A program made the translations under genes and the position numbers. Below the pieces are notes generated by a model. That model had not been told where the DNA came from. It was given only the letters and a program-made list of their open reading frames with translations, and did no database searches. This document shows positions 27,661 through 39,359 of a DNA stretch of 64,000 nt, piece by piece. This DNA is from Rhodospira trueperi (GTDB taxonomy: Bacteria > Pseudomonadota > Alphaproteobacteria > Rhodospirillales > Rhodospirillaceae), in contig NZ_FNAP01000005.1 in NCBI RefSeq assembly GCF_900101965.1, positions 124,001 through 188,000 on the forward strand, in the 5' to 3' direction. The first letter of the stretch is position 1. Every line of letters begins with the position of its first letter.

Positions 27661-27796
27661 GAGTGTCAAGCGGCGCTGAATGATGAAAACCATCGAGAGG
27701 CGATCGTGCCGTGGGTTCGGGAGCGGGCGTGATGGGTTCGGCCTACCGGGCCTCGGCGCCGATCTCACCTGGATGAAGACCGCGATCGACGAGCCG

Positions 27797-28337
27797 TCAA
27801 CGGACACCCGCGCGTATGAACGACTGCACGAACTGGCGTTGGAACAGCAGGAAGGCCAGCATCGACGGGGCCACGGAGAGCAGCGTCGCCGCCGAGACCA
27901 CCGACCAGTCGACGCCTGTTTCCGGCGCCCCGAACACCCCCAGGCCGACGGTCAGGGGCCGCGTCTCGACCGAGTGCGTGACCACCAGCGGCCACAGGCA
28001 AAGTGTTCCAGTGGTGACTGACCGACACCAGCCCATAGGCGAGGTACGTTGGTCAGGCGAGCGGCACATGGACCCGCCACAACACCCCAACTGTGCTGCA
28101 GCCCTCCAGCCGGGCGGCCTCCTCCAGTTCCTTCTGCGTGGACTTGAAGGCCTGTCGCAACAGGAAAATGCCGAACGCGCTGGCCATGTAGGGCAGGCCG
28201 ATGCCCAGAATGGTACCGACAAGGCCCAGGTGGGCCAGCGTGGCGTCGTTTTCCACGATCAGGATTTCCGGTGCGATCATCAACTGCACCAGCACCAGCG
28301 CAAAGGCGATGTCGGCCTGACGCTGGCTCAATTCCAT
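27797..28337 (-). pseudogene. Decayed carbohydrate ABC transporter permease (UgpE/MalG family)
   Basis: Two adjoining frames give the C-terminal two thirds of a sugar ABC permease. The first has ALVLVQLMIAPEILIVEN, LGIGLPYMASAFGIFLLRQAF and KELEEAARLEGCS (the EAA loop). The second ends LLFQRQFVQSFIRAGVR. Between them are an in-frame TGA right after HVPLA (28053-28055) and a one-base insertion: the bases after HHWNT read TTTGCCTGTGG where TTTCCTGTGG would keep the frame into LWPLVVTHS. The N-terminal 100 or so residues are missing. No other subunit of the transporter is nearby, so this is a relic. Confidence 0.88.
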
Positions 28338-28790
28338 GGGGGTGCCTCTCCCGTCGGCGTTGCCATGAACGCGCGAACACCGCCGGTCACCTGATCACGC
28401 GCCAGATGAGTCATCAAATGAAAATCCGGTGACTGTTGTGTTGCAGCGCGAGTGCTCGAATGAACAGGCGGGGCCGTGTGACAACGGTGGCGCCGGGCAC
28501 GCGGCGGATGCGCGCGAGATTTCCGGGGACGGGTTCGGTTGCGATCCGTGACCCGCCGTGTCGTGCTGGCGGCGAACCCGGCGCGGTTTGGGTCGCGCCA
28601 AGGGTTCCTGTCAGACATTCTTCAACCGCCGCGTGGCCGGTGAAGGGCCATCCTGGGACCTGTTGGGGAATCCCCTCTTGACACGCGTCCCGGCATGCGT
28701 AGAGTACCGCGCTCCCGAGGCGGCGCCGTGATGGTGCCGCCCGGTCAGGTTTTGTCTTCTCATCCCCTTCCTGTCCGTGCGAGTGAGACC
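28338..28790 (+). promoter_or_regulatory. rplU upstream region with promoter and leader hairpin
   Basis: No gene was seen in this 453-bp gap. A good promoter, TTGACA (28678-28683), 16-bp spacing, TAGAGT (28700-28705), drives rplU. It is followed in the leader by a 9-bp hairpin GGCGGCGCC-GTGAT-GGTGCCGCC (28719-28741) that could serve leader control. The part before 28600 is featureless. Confidence 0.7.
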
Positions 28791-29090
28791 ATGTTCGCAG
28801 TGATCAAGACCGGCGGCAAACAGTACAAGGTCGCCGAAAACGATGTGATCAACATCGAGAAGCTGGAGGCCGAGGACGGCGCCAGCATCACCTTCGATGA
28901 AGTGCTGATGGTCGGCGACAAGGTCGGCACGCCCACCGTGTCCGGCGCCAGCGTCTCCGCCACTGTGGAGAGCACCTTCAAGGACAGGAAGGTGATCGTG
29001 TTCAAGAAGCAGCGGCGCCAGAACCACCGCCGCAAGAAGGGCCATCGCCAGACCCTGACCCGGGTGCGGATCACCGCCATCTCCGGATAG
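28791..29090 (+). CDS. rplU: 50S ribosomal protein L21
   Basis: A 99-residue L21 with the canonical start [20 protein letters not shown] and the basic end [23 protein letters not shown] that contacts 23S rRNA. The start at 28791 is fixed by homology; the open frame upstream has no similarity. It heads the conserved order rplU-rpmA-obgE-proB-proA. Confidence 0.97.
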   Translation: MFAVIKTGGKQYKVAENDVINIEKLEAEDGASITFDEVLMVGDKVGTPTVSGASVSATVESTFKDRKVIVFKKQRRQNHRRKKGHRQTLTRVRITAISG

Positions 29091-29137
29091 GGATCCGGGC
29101 AGCGGGCCGACAAGGCAAGCGAGAAACGGAGAGCATC

Positions 29138-29416
29138 ATGGCTCACAAGAAGGCAGGCGGCTCGTCCCGGAACGGCCGCGACTCAGCGGGACGCCGTCTC
29201 GGCGTCAAGAAGTACGGCGGCGAGGTCGTGCTCGCCGGCAACATCATTATCCGCCAGCGCGGCACCAAGTGGCATCCGGGCGACAACGTCGGCATGGGCA
29301 AGGACCATACCCTGTTCGCCCTGAAGGACGGCAATGTGGCGTTCCGCAAGGGCTTCAAGCGCCGCACCTACGTCTGCGTCGAACCGGCCCAGCCGGTCGC
29401 CGAGGCGGCGGAGTAG
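29138..29416 (+). CDS. rpmA: 50S ribosomal protein L27
   Basis: A 92-residue L27 with the standard [21 protein letters not shown]-terminus, whose tail reaches the peptidyl-transferase centre, and [29 protein letters not shown]. It lacks the cleaved N-terminal extension known from Firmicutes. It is 47 bp from rplU with a good ribosome-binding site, and a terminator follows. Confidence 0.97.
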   Translation: MAHKKAGGSSRNGRDSAGRRLGVKKYGGEVVLAGNIIIRQRGTKWHPGDNVGMGKDHTLFALKDGNVAFRKGFKRRTYVCVEPAQPVAEAAE

Positions 29417-31771
<2,355 letters not shown>

Positions 31772-31776
<5 letters not shown>

Positions 31777-31860
31777 GTTGGGGTGAGGCCCAGAGGGCCG
31801 AACCCCAACGGCAGCACAGCCGAGGGGTGTTGGGGTTCACTCCGCTCACCCCAACCTACG
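31772..31860. repeat. REP pair (BIME-like), copy 3, between proB and proA
   Basis: Same 16-bp terminal inverted repeat (CGTAGGTTGGGGTGAG / CTCACCCCAACCTACG) as the two copies around the RAYT gene, and the same orientation. The centre differs (CAACGGCAGCACAGCC) and lacks the 14-bp tandem units. It provides the proB stop codon and separates proB from proA within the operon. No flanking duplication was seen. Confidence 0.92.
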
Positions 31861-31878
31861 CATAGAGAAGGCTTGACC

Positions 31879-33156
31879 ATGGACGCGCTCGATCAGACCA
31901 CCGACATCGACGCCCTGATGCACGACATCGGCCGGCGCGCCCGCGCCGCCGGGCGGGTGCTGGGCACGGCGCCGACCGAGGCCAAGAACCGTGCGCTGAC
32001 CGCCGCCGCCGCCGCCCTTCGCGCCCAGGCCGAGGCCATCAAGGCCGCGAACGCCCAGGACATGGCGGCCGGTGAGGCCAAGGGGTTGTCGAAGGCGATG
32101 CTCGACCGGCTGTTGCTCAACGATGCCCGCATCAAGGCCATGGCCAAGGGGCTGGAGGACGTCGCCGCGCTGCCCGATCCGGTCGGCACGGTACTGGCGG
32201 ATTGGGACCGCCCGAACGGCCTGCGCATCGCCCGCGTGCGCGTGCCGCTGGGGGTGATCGGCGTGATCTACGAGAGCCGGCCGAACGTCACCGCCGACGC
32301 CGCCGCCTTGTGCCTGAAGGCCGGCAACGCGGTGATCCTGCGCGGCGGCTCGGAGTCGTTTCACTCGTCCCACGCCATCCTGGCCGCCGTTCACGCCGGT
32401 CTGGCCGAGGCCGGCTTGCCCGCCGACGCCTGCCAGATGATCCCCACCACCGACCGCGCCGCCGTGGGGGCGATGCTGCGGCTGTCGGACTTCATCGACG
32501 TCATCGTCCCGCGCGGCGGCAAATCGCTGATCGAGCGCGTCACCGCCGAAAGCCGGGTGCCTCTGTTCAAGCACCTGGAGGGCATCTGCCACACCTACAT
32601 CCATGCCGCCGCCGACCCGGGCAAGGCGCGGGCGATCACGGTCAACGCCAAGATGCGCCGCACCGGCATCTGTGGCGCCACCGAAACGGTGCTGGTGGAC
32701 CGCGCCGTCGCCGCCGCCATGGTCCCCGCGTTGGTGGAGGACCTGACGGCGGTTGGCTGCGCGGTGCGCGGCTGTGCCGAAACCCAGGCGTTGGATGCGC
32801 GGGTGCAGCCGGCGACGGACGCTGACTGGGACACGGAATACCTGGACGCCATCGTCTCCATGAAAGTGGTGGAGGGGCTCGACGAGGCCATCGCCCACAT
32901 CGCCGCGCACGGCTCCGACCACACCGACGCCATCCTCACCGAGGATCCGGCCGCCGCCGAGACGTTCCTGAACGCCGTGGACAGCGCCATCGTCATGGTC
33001 AACGCCTCCACCCAGTTCGCCGACGGCGGCGAGTTCGGCATGGGCGCCGAGATCGGCATCGCCACCGGCAAGCTGCACGCGCGCGGCCCGGTGGGCGTCG
33101 AGCAGCTCACCAGCTTCAAGTATCAGGTGCGCGGGTCCGGCCAGACGCGGCCGTAA
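31879..33156 (+). CDS. proA: Gamma-glutamyl phosphate reductase
   Basis: A 425-residue NADPH-dependent reductase for the second step of proline synthesis. Conserved blocks are [48 protein letters not shown], the catalytic Cys in [15 protein letters not shown] and [18 protein letters not shown]. The start at 31879 is preferred for AGAAGG and homology; the longer frame reads through the REP element. It lies 19 bp past the REP and 16 bp before the GNAT gene. Confidence 0.97.
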   Translation: MDALDQTTDIDALMHDIGRRARAAGRVLGTAPTEAKNRALTAAAAALRAQAEAIKAANAQDMAAGEAKGLSKAMLDRLLLNDARIKAMAKGLEDVAALPDPVGTVLADWDRPNGLRIARVRVPLGVIGVIYESRPNVTADAAALCLKAGNAVILRGGSESFHSSHAILAAVHAGLAEAGLPADACQMIPTTDRAAVGAMLRLSDFIDVIVPRGGKSLIERVTAESRVPLFKHLEGICHTYIHAAADPGKARAITVNAKMRRTGICGATETVLVDRAVAAAMVPALVEDLTAVGCAVRGCAETQALDARVQPATDADWDTEYLDAIVSMKVVEGLDEAIAHIAAHGSDHTDAILTEDPAAAETFLNAVDSAIVMVNASTQFADGGEFGMGAEIGIATGKLHARGPVGVEQLTSFKYQVRGSGQTRP

Positions 33157-33172
33157 GAATGGCGAGGGCAAG

Positions 33173-33748
33173 ATGCCCGACACAGCCACCGTTCATCCCC
33201 TCACGCCCGACCGCTTCCCCGACCTGGAGGCGCTGTTCGCCACGGGGGGCGAGGCCCGGGACTGCTGGTGCATGTACTGGCGGGTGACGCCGAAAGGCTG
33301 GGATGCCGGCAGCGGCGAGACGCGCCGCGCGGCGTTCCGCGACCGTGTCGCGGCCGGGCCGCCACCGGGCCTGCTCGCTTATCGCGGCGCGGAGGCCGTG
33401 GGCTGGGTGCAGGTGACGCCGCGCGCCGAGGTGCCGCGCTTCAACCGCGCGCGCTCGGCGAAGCCCAGCCCGCCGGACGCCGATCTGAACAGCGTCTGGG
33501 CTCTGTCCTGCTTCTACCTGCGCAAGGACGCGCGCCGCCGGGGACTGATGACGGTGCTGGCCCGCGAGGCCTGCGCCTTCGCCGCCCGCCATGGTGCGGC
33601 GGCCGTCGAGGCCGCGCCCATCACCCCGCGTCGACCCCTGATGTGGGGCGAGGGATACGTGGGCATTGCCTCCGCCCTGGAGCGCGCTGGGTTCTTGGTG
33701 GTCGAGACGCGCACCGACCTGCGCAGCCTCATGCGCTGGGTACCGTGA
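33173..33748 (+). CDS. GNAT-family N-acetyltransferase
   Basis: A 191-residue protein with the acetyl-CoA motif in WALSCFYLRKDARRRGLMTVLAREACAFAARHG (about residues 108-140). The N-terminal CWCMYWRVTPKGW is typical of a GNAT subgroup of unknown substrate. It follows proA closely and is probably co-transcribed. The order differs from the common proA-nadD arrangement. No function beyond acyl transfer can be named. Confidence 0.85.
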   Translation: MPDTATVHPLTPDRFPDLEALFATGGEARDCWCMYWRVTPKGWDAGSGETRRAAFRDRVAAGPPPGLLAYRGAEAVGWVQVTPRAEVPRFNRARSAKPSPPDADLNSVWALSCFYLRKDARRRGLMTVLAREACAFAARHGAAAVEAAPITPRRPLMWGEGYVGIASALERAGFLVVETRTDLRSLMRWVP

Positions 33749-33866
33749 GTCCCGTCCAGCGCGCGATCGCGCTGGGCACCGTTGACGGGGTGTGGACCGC
33801 TCCCTAGATTTCGGCTCACCCTGGGCCGCTCGGCCCGGGAGATCGACATGTGGATGGCACCGCCCG

Positions 33867-34919
33867 ATGGTCACCCCGGTTTCGCCCCTGACGGATCTGG
33901 ACGCGCGCTCGCGCGAGGTCTTCCAGCGGCTGGTTGACACGTTTGTGGAGACCGGCGAGCCGGTGGGCTCGCGCACGCTGTCGCGCAAGATGTCGGTCGG
34001 CGTCTCGCCGGCCACCATCCGCAACGTCATGGCCGACCTGGAACAGGGCGGCCTGCTGTATGCGCCGCATGCGTCGGCGGGGCGGTTGCCGACAGAACTG
34101 GGCCTGCGCATGTTCGTCAACGGCCTGCTGGAGGTGGGCGCGCTGGATACCACGGAGCGCACCCGGATCGAGACCATGTGCCAGGCCGCCGGGCGCAGTC
34201 TGGAGGGCATGCTGGAGGAGGCGACGACCCTGCTGTCCGGCCTGTCCCAGTGCGCCGGGCTGGTGATCGCGCCGAAGACGGACGCGCCGCTGAAGCATAT
34301 CGAACTGGTCCACCTGGGGCCGGGGCGGGCGCTGGTGGTGATGGTGGCTGCCAACGGCACGGTCGAGAACCGGGTGTTGGAGGTGCCCCGCGGTCTGCCG
34401 CCGTCGGCCCTGGTGGAGGCCACCAACTATCTCAATGCGCGGTTGGCGGAGCGTACCCTGGACGAGTCGCGAGAGGCCATCCTGGCCGACCTGGAGACGG
34501 ATCGCAGCCTGCTCGATGACCTGTCGCGCAAGGTGGTGGCCGCCGGTCTGGCCACGTGGTCGGACGACAAGCCGGGCGCTGCCCTGATCGTGCGCGGGCA
34601 GGGCAACCTGCTCAACGACGTCAGCGCGGTGCAGGACCTGGAACGGATCCGCGCCCTGTTCGACGTGCTGGAGACCAAGGAACAGGTCCTTCGCATGCTC
34701 GATCTGGTGATTGACGCCGAAGGGGTGCAAATCTTTATTGGGGCGGAGAACGACCTGTTCACGCTGGCCGGGTGCTCGCTGATCGTGGCGCCCTATCAGA
34801 ACAGCCGCGAAGAGATCGTTGGCGCCATCGGCGTCGTCGGCCCCACGCGCCTGAATTACCGGCGCATCGTGCCGCTGGTGGACTACACCGCGAAGGTGAT
34901 CGGCCGCCTGATCGGTTGA
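33867..34919 (+). CDS. hrcA: Heat-shock repressor HrcA
   Basis: A 350-residue repressor that binds CIRCE elements. The N-terminal winged helix is visible (REVFQRLVDTFVETGEPVGSRTLSR...SPATIRNVMADLEQGGLLYAPHASAGRLPTELG), then the dimer and regulatory domains ending VPLVDYTAKVIGRLIG. ATG 33867 is the only ATG consistent with the family. A better ribosome-binding site (GGGAG) serves an overlapping out-of-frame ATG at 33848 that would encode a 29-residue peptide. No CIRCE repeat was found upstream. grpE follows after 41 bp, as in other alphaproteobacteria. Confidence 0.94.
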   Translation: MVTPVSPLTDLDARSREVFQRLVDTFVETGEPVGSRTLSRKMSVGVSPATIRNVMADLEQGGLLYAPHASAGRLPTELGLRMFVNGLLEVGALDTTERTRIETMCQAAGRSLEGMLEEATTLLSGLSQCAGLVIAPKTDAPLKHIELVHLGPGRALVVMVAANGTVENRVLEVPRGLPPSALVEATNYLNARLAERTLDESREAILADLETDRSLLDDLSRKVVAAGLATWSDDKPGAALIVRGQGNLLNDVSAVQDLERIRALFDVLETKEQVLRMLDLVIDAEGVQIFIGAENDLFTLAGCSLIVAPYQNSREEIVGAIGVVGPTRLNYRRIVPLVDYTAKVIGRLIG

Positions 34920-34960
34920 GCCTCGTGTTTTCGACCTTCTGAAACGGATATGGACCCGCG

Positions 34961-35659
34961 ATGACTCAGACCCATGCGAAGGATCAGCCCCGGGACGAGG
35001 CGCCGGACGCCACGCCGGAGGCCGAGGAAACCGTCGAGGACACCACCACTGGCGCCGAGGACGCCCAATCTTCGGACGGCGCCGACGCGCCGGCCGTCGA
35101 GGATGATCCGGGGGCGCGCATCGCCGAACTGGAGGCCGAGGTGGCGCGCCTGAACCGCGAGTACCTGGGCGCCCTGGCCGAGGCGCAGAACACCAAACGC
35201 ATGGCCGACAAGCGCATCCAGGACAATTCCAAGTACGCGGTCTCCAATCTGGCCAAGGCCATCCTGCCGGTGGCCGACAACATGGACCGCGCGCTGGCCG
35301 CGGCCCCCCAGGAAGCGCGCGAGGCCGACCCGCACCTGAAGAACCTCGCCGTCGGCGTGGAGATGACGGCCAAGGAACTGCTGAACGCCCTGGGCCAGTA
35401 TGGGGTGAAGCGCATCGAGGCGATGAACCAGCCGTTCGATCCCAACCTGCATCAGGCCATGCAGGAAATGGAGAATCAGGACGTGCCGGCCGGCACGGTG
35501 GTGCAGGTCTTCCAGGACGGCTATGTTATCCACGACCGCCTGCTGCGCCCGGCCATGGTGGTGGTCTCCAAGGGCGGGCCGAAGCGGCAGGCCCCGGTGG
35601 CGGATGCATCCCAAGCGGAGGGTGGCGCCGGCGGTCAGGGTTTGGACACGAGCGTCTAA
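34961..35659 (+). CDS. grpE: GrpE nucleotide exchange factor for DnaK
   Basis: A 232-residue protein with a long acidic, disordered N-terminus (about 50 residues), the coiled coil (IAELEAEVARLNREYLGALAEAQNTKRMADKRIQD) and the C-terminal beta domain (YGVKRIEAMNQPFDPNLHQAM...GTVVQVFQDGYVIHDRLLRPAMVVVSKG). The long paired helices also act as a thermosensor in the family. dnaK and dnaJ are not in the window. It is paired with hrcA. Confidence 0.96.
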   Translation: MTQTHAKDQPRDEAPDATPEAEETVEDTTTGAEDAQSSDGADAPAVEDDPGARIAELEAEVARLNREYLGALAEAQNTKRMADKRIQDNSKYAVSNLAKAILPVADNMDRALAAAPQEAREADPHLKNLAVGVEMTAKELLNALGQYGVKRIEAMNQPFDPNLHQAMQEMENQDVPAGTVVQVFQDGYVIHDRLLRPAMVVVSKGGPKRQAPVADASQAEGGAGGQGLDTSV

Positions 35660-36023
35660 GCCCGGCGGGCGCGCCGTCGGTTTTCGGTGCGGATGAGAAA
35701 GAAACAGGGACCCGTTGTAGGGCGGCTGGTTAGGGCTATCGGAAATACGCGTTTCCGCCAGCGTCCGCGATACCCGTTGGGACGGGACACGGCGCCGCCC
35801 CAACTGGCTCCGGAAACGGGGAAAAGCCAGAGCACGCCCGTTTTGCGGTCAGATCTCCTGCTGGCTGGACGGCGCGGGCCGGGCCTGTAAACTCCCGGGT
35901 GTGGATCGCCCTCCAGACCCGGGCCCAGGCGGGAATCGGCGGTGGAAAAGCGACCCCTGTGTTTCCGTGTGCTCAGCGGCCTGCTCCTGATCGGAACGGA
36001 TCAATCGGACATCGTACGACGCC
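35660..36023 (+). other. 364-bp intergenic region, nothing recognised
   Basis: No coding frame, tRNA or clear terminator was found between grpE and the CinA-like gene. The part 35700-35800 has a few short complementary segments, but nothing I can name. A promoter for the downstream gene presumably lies near its end. Confidence 0.4.
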
Positions 36024-36782
36024 ATGACTGCCGACACGCCGCCCACCGCCGCTCTGATCGTCATCGGCAACGAGATCCTGTCGGGGCGCACTCAGGACGC
36101 CAACGTCAAGTACATCGCTGGACGGCTCTCGGCCATGGGCATTCCGTTGCGCGAGGTTCGCGTCGTGCCGGACGAAGAGGCGGCCATCATCAAGGCCGTC
36201 AACACGCTCCGTGCCCGCGAGACCTATGTCTTCACGACCGGTGGTATCGGTCCCACCCACGATGACATCACGGCCGCCAGCATCGGCGCCGCCTTCGGCC
36301 TGCCGGTATTGCGTCATCCGGAGGCGGAGCGCGTCATGCGTGACGCCTATGGCGATGACATCACCGAGGTCCGCTTGCGCATGGCATCCATGCCGGAGGG
36401 CGCCGCGCTGATCGAGAACCCGGCCAGCGGTGCGCCGGGGTTCCGGGTCGGGAGCGTGTTCGTGCTGGCCGGCGTGCCCTCCATCATGCGGGCCATGTTC
36501 GAAAGCCTGGCGCCGGGCCTGACCGGTGGGCCGCCCATCCTGTCGCGCGCGGTGACCGCCACGGTGCGCGAAAGCGAGGTGGCCGAGGCCCTGTCCGCCA
36601 TCCAGGACCGCTGGCCGGACGTGGACCTGGGCAGCTATCCCTGGGCGCGCGGCGGCCAGATCGGCACCACGCTGGTGGCGCGCGGCACCGACAAGGCGGT
36701 GCTGGAGGCGGTGGTCACCGACCTGTGCGCCCTGATCGACGGCCTGGGCCTGGACGCGACGATTCAGGAGGGCGGCGGGTGA
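36024..36782 (+). CDS. CinA N-terminal (molybdopterin-binding) domain protein
   Basis: A 252-residue protein made of a single MoCF-like domain: ALIVIGNEILSGRTQDANVKYIAGRL, VVPDEEAAIIKAVNTL and TYVFTTGGIGPTHDDITAASIGAAFGLP, the CinA/MoaB signature. It lacks the C-terminal deamidase (PncC) domain of full CinA. The function of such short forms is uncertain (nucleotide pyrophosphatase activity is known in some CinA proteins). It seems monocistronic. Confidence 0.88.
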   Translation: MTADTPPTAALIVIGNEILSGRTQDANVKYIAGRLSAMGIPLREVRVVPDEEAAIIKAVNTLRARETYVFTTGGIGPTHDDITAASIGAAFGLPVLRHPEAERVMRDAYGDDITEVRLRMASMPEGAALIENPASGAPGFRVGSVFVLAGVPSIMRAMFESLAPGLTGGPPILSRAVTATVRESEVAEALSAIQDRWPDVDLGSYPWARGGQIGTTLVARGTDKAVLEAVVTDLCALIDGLGLDATIQEGGG

Positions 36783-36876
36783 CGCGTTCCGCTCGGATCC
36801 AGATCAATGCGCGGAGACGGTCGGCGGGCGCAGCCTGACGCGGAACAGGCGAACCGACTTAGCGGAGACGCACGCC

Positions 36877-37125
36877 ATGCCCCTCACCCGGCACGAACGC
36901 AACGCCATCGCCTTCATGGCGCGTCATGTCGTGTACGGCCTGACCGGCGCCGTCACCTTCGGCGTCGGCCTGCTTTGGACCGATATCGGCGGGTTGGGCA
37001 CATTGGTGCTAAATTCGGATCACTGGCCCCTGAACCTTCTGATGCTGTTCGCCGGGCTGTTCGTCACCTTCGGGGGCGTGGCCATCGGTGTTGGCGTCAT
37101 GACCCTGGGCGAGGATCGCTATTGA
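36877..37125 (+). CDS. Small two-helix membrane protein, function unknown
   Basis: An 82-residue protein with two predicted membrane helices (VVYGLTGAVTFGVGLLWTDI and LNLLMLFAGLFVTFGGVAIGVGVM) and short polar ends. GGAG lies about 10 bases before the ATG. No named family is recognised. It converges on the Hpt-REC gene. Confidence 0.65.
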   Translation: MPLTRHERNAIAFMARHVVYGLTGAVTFGVGLLWTDIGGLGTLVLNSDHWPLNLLMLFAGLFVTFGGVAIGVGVMTLGEDRY

Positions 37126-37152
37126 TCCGAGAACGCGCCGATCCTCAAGGCG

Positions 37153-37938
37153 TCAGATCAGAAACAGGGTGTCCAGGGCCGAGAAAAGGTCGTCGCCGAA
37201 CGCGGGGCCCTTGTGGATGATCGGTACCTGCTTGGGGATCAGGGCGAGTTGTTCGCACTCCGGGTCCAGACTGGTGATGAGCGCGACCGGCACATTGCGC
37301 GTTTCGGGCATTGCCGTCAGGCCGATGGTCAGGTCGATGCCGCTCAGGCCGGGCATGACGGCGGAGATGATGACCATGTCCGGCTTGGTGCGCACGATCA
37401 GGGGCAGGGCCTCGAACGTCGCGCTGATCTGGACCGTGCGGTAGCCGCACTGCTGCAACTCCCGCTCGACGAAGTGAGTCTGCGCGCCCGGTTCCATGAC
37501 CAGCATGATCTCGACATCGCGCGCCTTGATGTCGCCGATGGCGAAACCGCGCTTGGCCGGCAGCCGGCGGACCAGGGGGGCTTGTTCGGCGTCGGGGGCG
37601 ATCCGGCCTTCGGTGACGTCCAGCACGACCTCAAGGAACCGTTCCAAATCGCCGAGGATGAGTTCGGGCGAAACGTTGCGGGTTTCGGAGAGATAATCCC
37701 CCAGACGCAGTCCGAGCGCCGTCAAGGGACTGAGTCCCAGCGTGTCGCCTTGGCCGCGTAGCGAAAGCCCCAGGCGGTGGCCCGTTCGGATGGTCTCGGG
37801 CAGGCCTGCCTCGTCGTGGCGGGAGGCTTCGACGGCCATCATCAGGTCGCGGGCGGCATCGCCGACTTCCTCCAGGAACTCCTGACGCATTTCGGCCAGC
37901 ACGGCCGCCGCACCGCTTGCTTCCGCGCTTTTTCCCAT
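37153..37938 (-). CDS. Hpt-like plus degenerate receiver domain protein
   Basis: A 261-residue two-domain signalling protein from ATG 37938. Residues 20-110 form a helical region with RTGHRLGLSLRGQGDTLGL, reminiscent of an Hpt domain and its phospho-His. The second half is receiver-like (VEIMLVMEPGAQTHFVERELQQCGYRTVQISATFEALPLI), but the phospho-acceptor position reads VIISAVMPGLSG, with Ser in place of Asp, and the acidic pocket is not kept. The Lys in IIHKG is present. It probably signals by binding rather than by phosphorylation. It follows the hemerythrin gene after 58 bp, so the two likely share a transcript. Confidence 0.78.
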   Translation of the reverse strand: MGKSAEASGAAAVLAEMRQEFLEEVGDAARDLMMAVEASRHDEAGLPETIRTGHRLGLSLRGQGDTLGLSPLTALGLRLGDYLSETRNVSPELILGDLERFLEVVLDVTEGRIAPDAEQAPLVRRLPAKRGFAIGDIKARDVEIMLVMEPGAQTHFVERELQQCGYRTVQISATFEALPLIVRTKPDMVIISAVMPGLSGIDLTIGLTAMPETRNVPVALITSLDPECEQLALIPKQVPIIHKGPAFGDDLFSALDTLFLI

Positions 37939-37996
37939 GGCCTTGGTCCGTGTCCGGTGAGTGTGGGCTGGCAAGGGGCTGGCGCGGGTGCTCACG

Positions 37997-39205
37997 TCAG
38001 GTCGGCGGCTCGGCCGCATCGTCGAGGCCGGCCAAGTCGTCGAGACCCGCCACGTCGCGCAGACTGTCCAGAAGCTCCGGGTCCACGGTTATGGACGCGG
38101 CGATGGCCTGGGCGTCGGTGTTGTGCTCGACATAGGGACGGTAGCGCATGTCCTCGCCAAGGACATGATTCATCAACCATCCGCGCAATGATACCTGAAG
38201 CTCGTGGGGATCCACCGAGTCCGGATCGTTCTGGTAGGAATCCAGCCACTCCCGGACCTGTGTTTTCAGCGAGACATGACGACCTGCGTGTTCGGACGCG
38301 CCCGGGAAGTTGGCGGCCCGCAGCAGCGCTTCCTCACGATTGAAGTGATAGGTCGTATAATCCCAAAGACTGTTGAGGACGCTGCCGACCACCCAGTTGC
38401 TTTCGGGGGCGCTGAAGGCGTGGGTCAACTGGTTGATCAGACTGATCAGGATCCGATGGTCCTTGTCCATCTCCGGAACACCGACCGACCATCGCTCGGT
38501 CCATGTCAGAAGCGGCGTGTCATTCTCGGTCCCGCCGGCCTTCTCCGCCGCCTCAGCCTTCACCTCCACGCCGATGACGTCAAGGTCCGCGTCTTCTTGG
38601 CCATCGGGGTCGCCCTTGGGGCCGGGGTCCAGCGCGACGGTTTCCTCCAAGACCGGGAGGGTGGTCTCCGGCAGGGCTTCCTCGAACACAAGGTCGTCAA
38701 CATCGCTGAGGCCGCTCTCGGTATCCGATTCGACCGGCTCCAGAACCTCGAGGTCCTCGATCTCGCCGTCGTGGTCCTCCAGGACGTCCGTTGCCGGGTC
38801 TGGTTCCGGCACGGGCGGGGTGTCGGGCGGCTGAGTCGGATTGGCGTTGCCGCCGGTTCCGAAGGCAGTGGAGACCAGGGCCTCCGACCGGCTGATCGCG
38901 GTCGCCAGGTCCACATCGCCGGATTCCATGGCCTGGACACTGTCCTGAATGTGGTCGGTCAGTGTCCGCAGTGTGGCGACCAACTGCTCATTGGTCCGTT
39001 CCAGGGATTCGATCCGCTGATCTTTCTGGTGCAGGTCCTGCAGCATGGCCGTGTAGCGCTGCTCGACGACCGTGAACAACTCGTTTAGCTTGTGGAGGTG
39101 AGCCCGCCGTTGGCTCTGGTGTCCATCCAGACTGGACACGGCTTCCTGTGCCGCCGCGATGACGCCATTGGCGATTTCGCTTTCATTGTGGTCTTGTCCG
39201 CCCAT
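37997..39205 (-). CDS. Hemerythrin-domain protein with coiled-coil N-terminus
   Basis: A 402-residue protein from ATG 39205 (AGGAGG nine bases upstream). Residues 10-105 form a coiled coil, 110-230 are acidic and disordered, and 235-370 form a bacteriohemerythrin domain: SVGVPEMDKDHRILISLINQL, YTTYHFNREEALLRAANFPGASEHAGRH and LRGWLMNHVLGEDMRY, supplying the His/Glu/Asp di-iron ligands. It should bind oxygen or NO and may act as a sensor or carrier. It is the first gene of a minus-strand pair with the degenerate Hpt-REC protein and lies divergent from the glycosyltransferase operon. Confidence 0.85.
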   Translation of the reverse strand: MGGQDHNESEIANGVIAAAQEAVSSLDGHQSQRRAHLHKLNELFTVVEQRYTAMLQDLHQKDQRIESLERTNEQLVATLRTLTDHIQDSVQAMESGDVDLATAISRSEALVSTAFGTGGNANPTQPPDTPPVPEPDPATDVLEDHDGEIEDLEVLEPVESDTESGLSDVDDLVFEEALPETTLPVLEETVALDPGPKGDPDGQEDADLDVIGVEVKAEAAEKAGGTENDTPLLTWTERWSVGVPEMDKDHRILISLINQLTHAFSAPESNWVVGSVLNSLWDYTTYHFNREEALLRAANFPGASEHAGRHVSLKTQVREWLDSYQNDPDSVDPHELQVSLRGWLMNHVLGEDMRYRPYVEHNTDAQAIAASITVDPELLDSLRDVAGLDDLAGLDDAAEPPT

Positions 39206-39359
39206 GCCCGCGCGACCTCCTGCCGAGACCCTGATCACGAGGGCCAAATACTATCATGGAGAATTCGGGGGGACAAAGCGCCCATGCGCTGACGCGGGCG
39301 ATCATTCGGCGGTCCCGCCGATCCTAGCGGTTTTGACGGCGGGGGGTGGACGGACGGCG

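Noticed and set aside
33749-33866. CIRCE element before hrcA
   Set aside because: No TTAGCACTC-N9-GAGTGCTAA-like repeat is present.
35660-36023. Possible RNA gene between grpE and the CinA-like gene
   Set aside because: Short complementary segments but no tRNA arms, T-loop or terminator could be found.
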